NCBI GenBank assembly: GCA_032622095.1
Contig: CP136064.1
Location: 248,529,827-248,593,826 of the forward strand
Origin: Siphonodentalium dalli
Taxonomy: Eukaryota > Mollusca > Scaphopoda > Gadilida > Siphonodentaliidae
Reading direction: 5' to 3'
DNA length: 64,000 nt
A program made the translations under genes and the position numbers. Positions within the stretch are counted from its first letter, which is position 1. Every line of letters starts with the position of its first letter. The notes below the pieces were generated by a model, which ran no database searches, was not told the DNA's origin, and saw only the letters and a list, made by a program, of their open reading frames with translations. Shown one piece after another: positions 21,304 to 32,863 of this stretch.

Positions 21304-21991
21304 TCTCATATATATTTTGAAGACCTCTGTCTGTCTGTCTGTTTGTCTGTCTGTCATTAATACAAATCTACGATTCTCGACCGATCGGGACGAAACTTGG
21401 TACGTGTGTGTAGTTTGGCCAGGCGGTGGTCGTTGTCGTATTGGCGAGCCCGTGCGACGCCCGTGCAGCGCATGTATCTTGCCCCGAATACGAATTTTAT
21501 CGGGTCGCCGAGCCCGTGCGACGCCAGCTTCGCGCATGCGCATACGAGATATCGGAAACGGGTGAAGCTATCGACTTGAAATTTGCTATGTCAATGTATC
21601 TTGCCCCGGATACGACTTTTATCGGGTCACCGATCCCGTGCGACGCCAGCTTCGCGCATGCGCAGACCAGATCTCGGAAACGGGTGGAGCTATCGACTTG
21701 AAATTTGCTATGTGAATGTATCTTGCACCGGATACGAATTTTATCGGGTCGCCGAGCCCATGCGACGTCAGCTTCGCCCATGCGCAGACCAGATCTCGGA
21801 AACGGGTGGAGCTATCGACTTGAAATTTGGTATGTGAATGTATCTTGCCCCGGATACGAATTTTATCGGGTCGCCGAGCCCGTGCGACGCCAGCTTCGCG
21901 CATGCGCAGACCAGATCTCGGAAACGGGTAGAGCTATCGACTTGAAATTTGGTTTTTGAATAACCCGGACAACGTCGGGCTAATCGGCTAG
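21304..21991 (+). mobile_element. Helitron-like element with 122 bp core repeats, copy 1
   Basis: Begins A|TCTCATATATATTTTGAAG and ends CGGCTAG|T, preceded by a hairpin CCCGACGTTGTCCGGG (as complement) about 9 bp upstream. A TC start, hairpin plus CTAG end and insertion between A and T match Helitrons. Inside: (CTGT)n near 21329-21355, then units of about 122 bp starting near 21472, 21594, 21716 and 21838 with TGTATCTTGCCCCGGATACG and GAGCCCGTGCGACGCC. The long open frames on both strands here follow from the GC-rich tandem units and encode nothing recognised. Copy 2 at 56077 shares both ends exactly. Confidence 0.85.
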
Positions 21992-22980
21992 TATTATATA
22001 TTTTATCACGATCTTACGATCAAAATGTCTTTATAGACAAATAATATTCCCAAATCGTCAGTTTTATCTGTACTCCATTCACAACATGGTTATTTGTAGT
22101 TTATCGGGATTTATAAAAATATCTCTCGTTGTTGCAATTAATGTCCGGAAGAGATAGACCATCTTTAAAATGCAGTATTCCTGAATTTGTTTGTTATGAT
22201 TCGGGTGTATACTATTTTAATTTTGAGTGGGAGAAATCAGCCAACCATACCAATCTGCCTCTATAGTATAGGATTAACTATTTTTCCAAGAATTGGGTCA
22301 TGAAGTGTTAATATTTTGTTGAGCATTACCAAACTCCAGGCAGAGTTATCTCCCATCGCTCCGCTGAAATACCACTGCCATAAGGACATTAATTGGTAAG
22401 GATTTCTTACGTGTTTTTAGTTCTTATGTTTTAGGATTAAAATTGTCTATGTCTGGCTCAGTTCATATTGTTCTTATTAATAGAATTACCATTATTGCAA
22501 ACTTTAAAACAAATTTGGTGGTCAAAACAAGATAATAGGTGACTAAATACAGTTCCGCGACGATATGTAAAAATAGATTTATCGTCTGCAAAGTACCATC
22601 CTTGTGGCAGTGCTATATCGCAGTGACAACGTAGAGGGCGCTGTATGGAGTTTGTAGCATTATACATTCTCGATTCATCTTTTAAACACTTTAATATGTG
22701 AAACACTCTAAAATGTGTAACGCCAGATGTTTCTCCTGTTTGAGGCGATAATATGCCAACGTGTCTTCATAAACGAGTTGCATATACTTGTTCGTTCTTG
22801 TTTCAAGTGTTACAGAGAAGAAACAGAGTGTCTTTGATTATGGTAGATTATACAACACGCCCCCAAATTACATGGACATGACATTTTCAATTATTATTAT
22901 ATCTTTGATTAATATTGTTTATATGCGCAAATACCTTTGATTTTAATTTTCACCACATGCATACAGGCTTGAGTATAAGG
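21992..22980. other. No recognisable gene
   Basis: AT-rich spacer. GAAGAGATAGACCATCTTTA at 22151 recurs at 30317, suggesting an old dispersed repeat. No coding signature seen. Confidence 0.3.
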
Positions 22981-22992
22981 TGCCTGTCATTT

Positions 22993-23093
22993 GCAGAATG
23001 AGGCCCCCAGAGGGTGTATTTGGTGACTATCCCACACAGCGGGCTAGCATCACCAAATTCACCCTCTTGTGACCTCATTCTGCATGCCTCATT
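22993..23093. repeat. Palindrome GCAGAATGAGG family
   Basis: GCAGAATGAGG and GAGGGTGTATTTGGTGA at 22993-23025 are inverted at 23050-23093. Related pieces lie at 23300-23345 and 54555-54760. About 34 bp arms with a few mismatches and a loop including CACACAGCGGGCTAG. Confidence 0.7.
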
Positions 23094-23455
23094 ATGGGAG
23101 ACATGCATGGGAGACATAGACTCAGATTGAAGTTCCCAAATGGTGAATATTGTGATGTACACCCATTGGGAACCTCGATTATGCAATGTGTCGTCTGCCA
23201 GTTTGGGGATATTCATAAACTAAACTAAAAAAGAAATACATTTTATGTGAAGACGTTTCTATAGAAATCGGATAATAAAGAAACTTTCCAGAGAAGATGA
23301 GGCCTAACCAGAATGAGGTCCTCAAAGGGTGAATTTAGTTAGGCTAGCCCGCACCTAATTCTCAGGCCTGCATACAGGGATATCGAGTATTTGAACATTA
23401 TGGGACATGGCTTATGGCTAGAAGGTATTTTTATGGGTGTATTATTTAGACTTAA

Positions 23456-25997
23456 AGGTCCGAATCGGCATCTCTGGTTTAGACTAGGTTTTATTCTAGA
23501 CCAGGTTTAACTCCAGTTTAAACTAGGTTTAAGTAGGGTTTAAACTTGGTTTTACGGTAGTTAAACTAGGTTTACGGGAGTCAAACTGGGTTTTAGTGTA
23601 GTTAAACCAAGTTTTGTGATAAACTCAGTTTAAGTTTGTGGAATTCGATCTCAATTAAAAACTAGGTTTTATTGACGTGATAAAGTTATGGTAATATTAC
23701 TAATTGTTTGTGGTGAATTGGCTATATAATCATCAGTAGAAGCTTCGGTATATATGATTTATACGTACCATACGTCTCGTCTCGAAAATATACCTTTAAA
23801 TATACTTTGAAAAAATATCAAAGTTAAACCACCCTACCCCAGGTTTTACTAAAACCTAGTTTTTTGGGTTTAATTATTCGGTTGATTTTTTTCGCCCAGT
23901 ATTGATGTTGTTTCTTCGCATATATGGGAGTGTTTATTTTGAATTGGGGGAGGCGTTTATGCGCGGGCGTTTGCACTCAATGTACATGCAGGAGAGTCTT
24001 AGTGGAATTCGGGGAGGCTATGTCTGTATTTATGAGATAATTCTAACAAAATATGTGCCAGTGTGATGGATGTTTTCTTGCTATTTATGTCTGTTTGCAA
24101 TTCGCTCGTTCGGATGTCGCTTTGACGACTGAGAGCATGGAGGGGTCGGACTGATCAATTTGACACGTTAGACACGAACATGAATTTTGAAACTGATTCC
24201 TTATTCACAAAAAGGTCTCTTTCGGTCAATTTGACGCATGGGTTGGTGGCCTGCCCAAGACACCCCAGTCCTCACCCTGGGGAGGGTAGCGGCCACCCTG
24301 AGGGGGAATGGAATATGGACTATTTTGGAGAACTGTAAGGATTTCGGCCAATCTGATGGTATGGGTGGGTGCCTCGCCCCAAATAACACATAGAAACACC
24401 CCACCCCTCACATCCGGGGGTACCACCCGAGGGGGTGAACATGGGATATGGACCATTTTCGAGACCGGTATGGATGGATGGATGGCCCGCTCAAATGTCC
24501 CATAGAAACAGCCCACCCGTCAACGCTGGGGGAACCACCCCAGGAGGTGAAAATGGGTATGGACCTCTTTCGAGAAGGGTAAGGATTTCGGTAAATTTGA
24601 TTTCAGGAGTGTGGGTAGTCCGCTCCAACTACCCCCTAGAAACACCCTCACCCGTGGGGAACAACCCCGATGGGTTGAAATGGGGTATGGACCATTTTCG
24701 AGAACGGTGGGTGGCACATCCCAAATACCCCCATAGAAACACCCTAACCAGCACCCCGGGGTCCATATCCCATTTGCACCCGCTCGGGTAGAACCACCCG
24801 CGGTGGGGTGGGGGTGTTTCTATGGACTATATTTGAGGGCGGGCCGCCCACCATTGCCGTCATATTGGCCGAAATGATTACCGTTCTCGATAACGGTCCA
24901 TACCCCATTCCGACACCCGGGTGAGGGGTGGGGTGTTTCTGTGGGGTATTTGGGGCGGGCCACCTATACATGGCGTAATATTGACCGACAGAGCCATGTT
25001 TTTTGCGAATAATCAATAAAATGTTCCATACCCCTTTTCACCCCAGCAGGGTGGTACCCTCCAGTTATGAGGGTAGGGTGTTTATATGGGATATTTGGAG
25101 CGGGCCACACACCCCTGTCATCAAATTGGCCGAAATCGTTACCGTTCTCGAACATGGTTCATATTCCATCTTCACCCCTCGGGTGGTAACCAACTCCACC
25201 CGCCCGGATGTGAGCGGTGGGGTGTTTATATGGGTTATTTGAGGTACCCTAAACCCGGGGGTGATGGCTGGGGTCTTTCTATTCGGTATTTGGGCATACT
25301 CAATTTCCACCTCCTCGTGTGGCACCCCCCCCCCCCGGTGAGGGTGGATGGGGGGATTCTATGGTGTATTTTGATCGGTCCACCCACTCCTGCTGCCAAA
25401 TTAATTAGCCTAAAACCTCACCGTTCTCGAAAATGGTCCATACCCCAGTTATCCCGGGGTGAGGGGTGATGTTTCTAACGGGTATTTTGGGCGGGCCACC
25501 CATTCTTGCCGTCCAATTCGCCGAAATCTTCCCGTTCTCGAAAATGGTCCATACCACATTTTCACCCGTCCGGATGGTACCCCCGGGGGTGGTGGTGTTT
25601 CTATGGGGTATTTGTGGCGGGCCCCCACCCATGCCCTCAAGAGATATTTTTGAGTTCCAAAAGTCATGTTCGTCCATGATATTAGATAATATCTGACCGC
25701 TATACAACATACCGTACATTCGTCGTGATTTCTCAACGCGCACGGGTTATCTGCCTGATTAGGAGATTAGATAGCGACAACAGGTCGCGTGACCGGACAA
25801 TACACTGACAAGTAGCGATAATAAACAGACAGACCACGCCTCCTATCCTTGCAATTGGACAAGTGTGGCCCACAGGTAACGCAATCGACCAAATCTATGT
25901 CGTCCCAGAGGTGGAGAAAAACTTGGTTCTACTACTAAAACCCAGTTTAAACTGGTAGTTTAAACTAGGTCTAAACTGGAGATGCCGATTCGGACCA
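23456..25997. mobile_element. 2.54 kb inverted-array element with TIRs
   Basis: Left end AGGTCCGAATCGGCATCTC after TTAA (23452-23455); the right end is its complement ending at 25996, where the flank is AATA rather than TTAA. Subterminal blocks of AAACTAGGTTTAA recur at 23485-23660 and 25920-25980. The centre is built of degenerate units of roughly 125-140 bp. Units in 24190-24770 read ATAGAAACACCC...GGACCATTTTCGAGAACGG; those in 24790-25640 are inverted (GGGTGTTTCTATGGGG...CCGTTCTCGAAAATGGTCC). The turn-over point is near 24775. AGG ends hint at Kolobok; no transposase. Confidence 0.75.
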
Positions 25998-26014
25998 ATA
26001 GGTCACTCTCACCT

Positions 26015-26220
26015 GAAAACGTGCTGAATTGTACACAGGGTTTGATATCGGTGCTAACGCAATTTGTTTTCAGTTCATTCTAATTTTCATTGAAACGTAA
26101 ACAATTATTCTAGCAGAAATCGTGACAGACACAAAAACTTAACGTCACTTCGAACAAGATTTTAAAACCCGTGTACCCTTCAGCACATTTTCGAAACCTG
26201 TGTGCCCTTCAGCACTTTTT
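26015..26220. repeat. Degenerate relatives of the 6.7 kb 29 bp repeat
   Basis: GTGCTGAATTGTACACAGGG at about 26019 and, inverted, CCTGTGTGCCCTTCAGCAC and CCCGTGTACCCTTCAGCAC at 26168-26216 match the 29 bp unit of the 6688-6918 array. Here the copies face each other around about 140 bp, so they look like terminal repeats and not an array. Confidence 0.7.
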
Positions 26221-26379
26221 TCGTGATCCGTTTAGATTCATTTAGACTTTCCAACTGCACCAGGTGCCAATTGAGGACATGTATCTCCAAATCATGGAAT
26301 CTCCATTTGCATTTCTCTTGTTCAAACTTTTCAACTGTCAGAACAATTCCAAGCGAATAGCACGTGGATGAAAATCCGC

Positions 26380-26640
26380 ACATTATCTGCTTATAATATA
26401 ACTTGTTTTGGTAGATAATCTGCTTAGAGTTATAGTCACATTATCGACTCACAATGAGGCGATTCTAAGCAGATTATGCGCGGACAATGACAGAAATAAG
26501 CAAATTCACGACTGTTCATGTGTACATTCTTTAACAAGTGTTTTCACTGCGGCCATAAAACTAAATAACGGATATGACTCCATTATCTGCTTATTTCAGA
26601 ATTATGTATTCACGTTATGTACCTATTTCACATTATAGGT
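26380..26640. repeat. Palindromic repeat, inverted copy of 19.9/46.0 kb family
   Basis: Contains CACATTATCGACTCACAATG and GAGGCGATTCTAAGCAGATT, ACAAGTGTTTTCACTGCGG and TGAATTCTG-like blocks in the reverse order of 45895-46205. Confidence 0.75.
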
Positions 26641-26659
26641 CGATTGTATCCTTATATAC

Positions 26660-26900
26660 GCGAGTATATGTTGGAAAATTACCAAGGGCCATTTCAATCC
26701 AACGTGTTTACAGAAAGTAGGAAAATTTAGGAATCGTGGCCTAAAACGACATATTTCATACTATATATTTGTTCAAAAATCATCAAGCTATTAGAACAAT
26801 CTCAATTTAACCTGTTTTGGGCCTGAAATTTCCATTTAGGCATGAATTATTTAACTGTTGAAATGTTGACCAAAGCCAGGATGTGAGACAACCCGAGCGC
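26660..26900. repeat. Copy of the TTGGAAA.. dispersed repeat
   Basis: TTGGAAAATTACCAAG at about 26672 and AACTGTTGAAATGTTGACCA near 26850 correspond to 8571-8745 in the same order, with about 60-70% identity by eye. Confidence 0.4.
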
Positions 26901-27131
26901 CCCCTCCTCCGCTGTCACCACGCCATTCCGTGGTTCCAAGTGAAGTTCCTTATGGAAATGAATTTGATTTAGAACTACATCTATACCATTAGAATTGAAC
27001 GTAAAAGATGCACCATCCCATTTGACACACTAGATCTAGTGATATAGCAGACACTGCGTGAGTGCATTCGTGTTCGAGGAGTAGACGCAAAGGGTTTCCT
27101 GGGTAATTGCTGTCAATTACTGTGATATTCG

Positions 27132-27339
27132 TACAGTAATGCTCTAAGTAATCGACTCTTTAACCACAGCAGAATTATGGGTAACTTTTCAGGATTTAGT
27201 CGGAAATATGGCTTGTTGCCATTCATCGGAAAGCTCTCATTCGGATGAATGGCAACAAGCCATATTTCCGACTAAATCCTGAAAAGTTACCCATAATTCT
27301 GCTGTGGTTAAAGAGTCGATTACTTAGAGCATTACTGTA
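27132..27339. mobile_element. TA-flanked palindromic MITE (CAGTAATGC family), copy 1
   Basis: The 204 bp element 27134-27337 runs from CAGTAATGCTCTAAGTAATC to its exact complement, with TA on both sides. Arms of about 95 bp are almost perfect; the loop is about 14-16 bp. TA target and CAGT ends suggest Tc1/mariner. The apparent reading frame starting at 27245 (MNGNKPYF...) is one arm read through and is shared by all three copies. Confidence 0.88.
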
Positions 27340-28030
27340 TGTCTCAACATCAGTTTATATTAACACAACCAGTTACGTTATGCGTGGCCAGTTGCCAGGC
27401 TTGAACTACTTGGGATTCAACTCAACATCCAAGATTAGTACATTAGTTTGGGGTGCATGAAGAGAGCATCCTTGAACTTAAATAATCGCAAAAAGTAAAT
27501 ATCATAGCAAATTCGCAGTACGATTGCACTCCATCCTTTAAGTTGAAGTATACGTGCTAAATTCATCAAAAAGTGTTTCATTTTTTAACTAAACATTAAC
27601 TGTTGAATGATTAAAATTTCATAGCACAGTTCCTTTAACACCACGGGAGACATGATTTCCACTGAACGGCTTTTACTAAGTTAATAAACAGGCTTCAAAT
27701 GTGTCTAACAGTTTTCTCATCACTGTCAAACTGCACGCCTATAATACCAATGTTCCAAAATAACGTGAGTTATCTGCCCCAAATCTTTAATAGTCAAAAG
27801 ATCGACAAAAAGAGCCCCATTGTATGACAGGATTTTTTTAAACACAATTACACGCTTGTAAAGTACGACTATACTGTATTGTATACAAACCTACATGCAC
27901 ATTATAGTAGGAAATAATGGCAATACAACAGACGGATTACAAGGAAGCAATACATAAGTTATTCAAATTTAAAAGGGATATTAAGATTTCATTTCTGATA
28001 ATTAACCAGTTGTCGACCATGGTCCTGGTA
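27340..28030. other. No recognisable gene
   Basis: AT-rich spacer without identifiable element ends or motifs. Confidence 0.3.
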
Positions 28031-28034
28031 AACT

Positions 28035-28890
28035 AGTCCAGCTATGATGTTGGTGGGTTTTGCTGATTAGGTATGATGCTGGTGGGTTCTGCTGAATTGG
28101 TTATGATGTTGTGGGTTCTGCTGATTTTGCTACTGCATGATGTTGGTGGGTTCTGCTGATTTAGCTACCGTATGGTGTTGTGGGTTCTGTTGATTTATCC
28201 ACAGTATGATGTTGATTGATTCTAAGATTCAGCTACAGTATGATGTTGTGGTCTGCTGAATTAGATATGATGTTGGTGGGTTCTGCTGATTTAGTATGAT
28301 GTTGGTGGGTTCTGCTGATTTGGCTATTGTGTTGGTGGGTTCTGCTGGGTTTTTTTTAGCTATGATGTTGGTGGGTTTTGTTGGTTTGGCTATTGTGTTG
28401 GTGGGTTCTGCTGATTTAGTAATGGTGTGTGGTTCTGCTGATTTAGCTACGATTTTGGTGGTTTCTGCTGGGTTGTTTTAGCTATGATGTTGGTGGGTTT
28501 TGTTGGTTTGGCTATTGTGTTGGTGGGGACTGCTTAATTATATATGATGTTGGTGGGTTCTGCTCAATTAGATATGATGTTGGTGGGTTCTGATGATTTA
28601 GCTATGATGTTGATGGGTTCTGCTGTTTCGTTTTAGCTATGATGTTGGTGGGTTTTGTTGATTTGGCTATTGTGTTGCTGGGTTCTGCTTAATTATATAT
28701 GATGCTGGTGTTAGGTTCTGCTGATTTAGCTATGGTGTTTGTGTCCTGCTGATTTAGCGATATGGTGTTGATGGGTTATGCTGATTTGATCTACGATGTT
28801 GGTGAATTCTGCTGTTTTAAATTTAGCTATGATGTTGATGGTTTCTTCTGATTTAGCTATGATGTTTCGGGTTCTGCCGATTTAATGACA
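28035..28890. repeat. Degenerate minisatellite, ~30 bp unit
   Basis: About 25-28 units around GATGTTGGTGGGTTCTGCTG plus ATTTAGCTAT, with length variants (27-45 bp) and frequent substitutions. G/T-rich top strand throughout, C/A-rich bottom. A higher-order unit of about 150 bp including GCTGGGTTTTTTTTAGC recurs at about 28345, 28465 and 28620. Open frames inside are repeat artefacts. Confidence 0.9.
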
Positions 28891-28894
28891 CAGC

Positions 28895-30840
28895 AAGTCT
28901 TACGCAAGTCGAAGACTTTAGCAAAAATCTGGTCCGGACTTTTCTTCAACGTTGATTGGTTGGCTTATCTGTGATCTTCGTCATGGAACTATTTTTAAAC
29001 TGAAGACAAATATCGAAGACCACATCATTATGAGGATGTGAAACAATGTGTACTCACCACAGATAATAATTAACAATGGGCATTCTTGGAATTTACACCG
29101 AATCTAAAGTATATTATGTGAAATTGTACAGTGATGTAGGACAGTAAGATTTTCATAAAACAATTTGACAAGCCTGGTCAGCAAACAACTTTGAACTGGA
29201 CAACACTGTTAGGGCCAATTTACTGCATTATAACGGGCTGCTAACATTTTATATATACTATTTATTTCATTGTTGGGCACTTTGCTTTACGATTACCCCA
29301 GCATTATACTATTTTACAATTATATCTGGCAATATTCCTTGGCATTAATTTCAACAAACTATTCATATGACCAAAGTTACAATGTATTTGCCAGACAACT
29401 GCCCGGCGAAGCACTACCTGTAGTATTTGGGGGCAGGTGTCACACCCACCCAGAACTTACGGCCCTGCATGATTAGAGAAGCTCTTTAAGAATCCAATCA
29501 GCTTGTATTGATATTCCAGATCGAAGGAGGTTATAGAGTAAAGTTTGTCAATTGTTTTAAAATCCAGTTTGAATCGTTACCCATGGATTGTCAACAACAA
29601 TCGACATTTCACGGTAAACTTTAATTACCAGTAGCAAATTTCTATTCAATATGAACACATTTTATTTCAGGCAATTTATTTTTATATTTATAAACTGTGT
29701 AATTTGTGTAAAGTTGTTTAACCCTTATTTCGTATGTGTATGACACATTCTTCCCTTCTTACGTCGACGTAATTTGGAGGTTCAAATGTCCGTTTAAAGT
29801 ACACAGACATCATAACATATGGTATATAATTATATACTTAGCCTATTACAAAGAACGATCCAAATCAATATTAATATTCCTGGTGCTTTGCAATAATCAT
29901 AAAACGTAACAATCGTTAAAATAAAAAAAAATAAAAAAATGGTCTATCAATTCCTAAGCACGTTATATAATTTCTGAGGTATATAATAATAATAAATATG
30001 AGTCGAAGCCACCTGTCTGGAAACGCTTCTATCAATTAAGATTGATTATACTTCGATATCTGCTAAATATAATGCGATAAACAAGTGGGACATTTTTTCG
30101 TTACTAATTTTAGATAGAGTTATATTTGCCACATGCTATGCTACGAAAGAGCGAGAGCCGTACCATTCCCAAATTGATTGAATGTATATATTGTATATTA
30201 TACCAGAAAATTCGAAATAAAATCAATATTAATTGACAGAAGTGTTTCCCGACAGGGGTCTTCGATTCATATTTATTATTACATACCACGGCAATCGTAT
30301 AAAACTTGTTATAGGAAGAGATAGACCATCTTTAAATTTTACATAGAGATAATGATTTATTATTTTAGAAAATCGGAATTGGCAATGCCGGCGATGTCGA
30401 GCAGAACCAACAAGCGACATCAAATAATAGCACGGGTTTTGAGACACATCATTTTATAATGTCACCCCTTCAAGTTCATGTCGGCAAATTCCCAAAGGAC
30501 CTTTATACATTTGTGGTAATTGCTGTCGTGAGACACATAGATATGTGGTCCAATCGAAGCAGGGGATGTCACATCCTGGTGGCAAGCGTCGAGCAATTGT
30601 GGTTTCACAAAAGGGCGACCACTAATTTTCTGTTCTGATACGCATGGACCACCGTTCACCCCCAAATGTTATAGGAGCGCCGATCACCCACACCAATGCT
30701 ATCCACAAACGGCTCCTTCTACACAGTTTCGTCATGAAACTTCGCGGATAGGATAGGACAAGATAACCATAGTCAGAAATGGTAACGCCACCAAGATCAT
30801 ATTATTAGCCATAAATATAAATTATAATATAATTATAATA
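28895..30840. other. No recognisable gene
   Basis: No coding signature. Blocks at 30000-30045 and 30235-30265 share CTGTC..GGAAACGCTTCT-like sequence in opposite orientations (also at 20385-20430), which suggests a decayed inverted-repeat element at about 30005-30265. Confidence 0.3.
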
Positions 30841-30843
30841 TAA

Positions 30844-30895
30844 AATATTATTCATTAGTTAGCGCTAATATAGGCGCTAACTAATGAATAATATT
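30844..30895. repeat. 52 bp palindrome
   Basis: AATATTATTCATTAGTTAGC is mirrored exactly around an 8 bp loop (TAATATAG); arms 22 bp. Confidence 0.8.
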
Positions 30896-31495
30896 ATTTG
30901 AATGACTTGTTAAATAACATCTAATAAATATTCATCTTATTCACAACTTTAAGGAGTCCTTCTGGCACACGAGAATGTTTATCGCCGTTTGATTTGCACC
31001 AAGTGAACTCGGGGCATATATAATTGATAGAACAGATATCTATTATGATGATCGTGTCGTTATTTGTTTAAAATACGTATCAATTGACATATACGCAGCC
31101 GTTCCCTCATTAAAATATACATATATCGCCCATTTTAGGGGAACTCCGCGAATTCGGGGATTTCCGCATAGTGACCTCCGCAAATAGGGACCTACTGCAA
31201 AACGTCGCACCCAATGCAAGTTGTAAACAAATACGATTGACATGCGTTTTAACGAGGTGAGCTTTAATTAGATGAAAGAAACAATGCTACATAAACTATT
31301 TGCCATGGACTCAGCCAGTGTGCCATATATATGTGTCAACTAAGGTCGCTTTGCGTGGTAAAATTGAAAAGTGAAAGTGGAAATTCGGAAAACCTATTGA
31401 AAATGAAAGTAGCCTTAATTTTGGGAATTCCGCGGCAGATTGCAGTGAATCTATACTATTGAAAGTGAATGTACGATTCCTCGAATTCTATCAGA
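30896..31495. other. No recognisable gene
   Basis: AT-rich unique-looking sequence; nothing identified. Confidence 0.3.
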
Positions 31496-31573
31496 TATCG
31501 CGACTCTGCTCGTTTTCGTGATCATAGGTTATATAGGGCCTATATGACCACGAAAACGAGTCGAGTCGCGATA
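31496..31573. repeat. 78 bp palindrome
   Basis: TATCGCGACTCTGCTCGTTT and its complement (31553-31573, one mismatch) flank ATAGGTTATATAGGGCCTAT. Arms about 31 bp; the right half begins at the inner palindrome TATAGGGCCTATA. Confidence 0.8.
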
Positions 31574-31959
31574 CATTCATCGGTACAAACACATTGTGTA
31601 TACGATACAATTTTGACTTGATCACCGTACTATTTTGGCTTCAAAATATTTAATTATACGGCTGATGACATTTTTAGTTCATTTAACCTGGGTAAATTTA
31701 ACCTGTGACCTTCCACTGTACCTCGCCTTGATAGTTAGTCAGCCGCTGTCATATCGATATCGATTCCCGCCGGTATGGGGGGGTGGGAGCCATTACTTCT
31801 CGACTTTTCGGTAATTAGAAAATTAAAGATGGCGGTTACTCCAAGTCTCGATCCAACAGAACAGACATGCGCACTCCAATTAAAATTACCTATAACTCAC
31901 TTCACTACACCAGGGGCTCCCAGTGGGTTGTACATTATTTTCAGGCTATCAGATTATTT

Positions 31960-32122
31960 ATATTTTCAAGAACATATTATTACACCGGTGACTTTAAGTT
32001 TACAATTTCAGCCTGTCCTGACTATCGATACGATTGAGTCATATTTTCAAAAACATATTATACACCGGTGGCGTTAACTTTGCAAATTCAGCATCTACGT
32101 GATTATATCGGTACGATTGAGT
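31960..32122. repeat. Two-copy ~82 bp tandem duplication
   Basis: ATTTTCAAGAACATATTATT plus ACACCGGTG...ATCGATACGATTGAGT (31960-32038) is repeated at 32042-32122 with about 80% identity. Confidence 0.75.
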
Positions 32123-32124
32123 AA

Positions 32125-32860
32125 GGTACAAAAAAAAATCTCCCACGATACATTAGCCCATTGGACCACAGAATCTCAAAATCTGCAAAACTAGCAACAC
32201 CACCTTGTGGCGTAATAATTTATTTACAATATACACACGAATAATACAATGGCAGTAACATATAATAAAGTAAATGCTGTATATATTGTTGGGGGTTAGC
32301 CTAGCACTGTCGGGCTGTCTTCCTGCTACCCCCTGAAACAAGTATCACTATAAATAATTGCATAGATGGCTTGTATTTCATATCCACGCACACGTACAGA
32401 CTACATATATAATCATATATAAAACTATCTAGAATCTAGTTTTTAGGGCATATCACAAACGCGTATTGGTGTGGTTGTGAGCCAATCCAGACGAATTGTA
32501 AGATCGAAGATGTACTATCTCTCCGTAGGAATGTTTTGAACTTTTCAGATTAGGTAAAACATATGCACAGCTTCGGTTCCAGTTCCAGTTCCATGGGTAT
32601 ATTAAGAACAAAATATTTAGTTTTTTGTTGTTACAACGGATTCAGGCGAGAGATACCGCCATCTTTAATTAAGTAAACAAAATAGGAATTATCTATATAG
32701 ATCGCTGGAAAGTCTTTTTGTTGAGTGAGGTTTTGGGATAATTCCGCAGTTCCATTTAGTATACGTTAGTCAAATCAAATGATCGTCATGACAGTCGGCG
32801 TTCGTTTCTTGTCATTTCGCACGGTGTGACGTACTGTATGTATGTGGAATTTACAGGCGA
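32125..32860. other. No recognisable gene
   Basis: No conserved motif. A stretch at 32640-32665 (GAGAGATACCGCCATCTTTA) resembles the short repeat at 22151 and 30317. Confidence 0.3.
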
Positions 32861-32863
32861 TTG

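Noticed and set aside
21269-21959. Arg/Ala-rich proteins on both strands
   Set aside because: Open frames on both strands arise from GC-rich 122 bp tandem units of a Helitron-like element.
27245-27460. Conserved short peptide MNGNKPYFRLNPEKLPI shared by three loci
   Set aside because: All three are one arm of the same palindromic TA MITE; similarity reflects DNA repeat homology and substitutions are not codon-biased.
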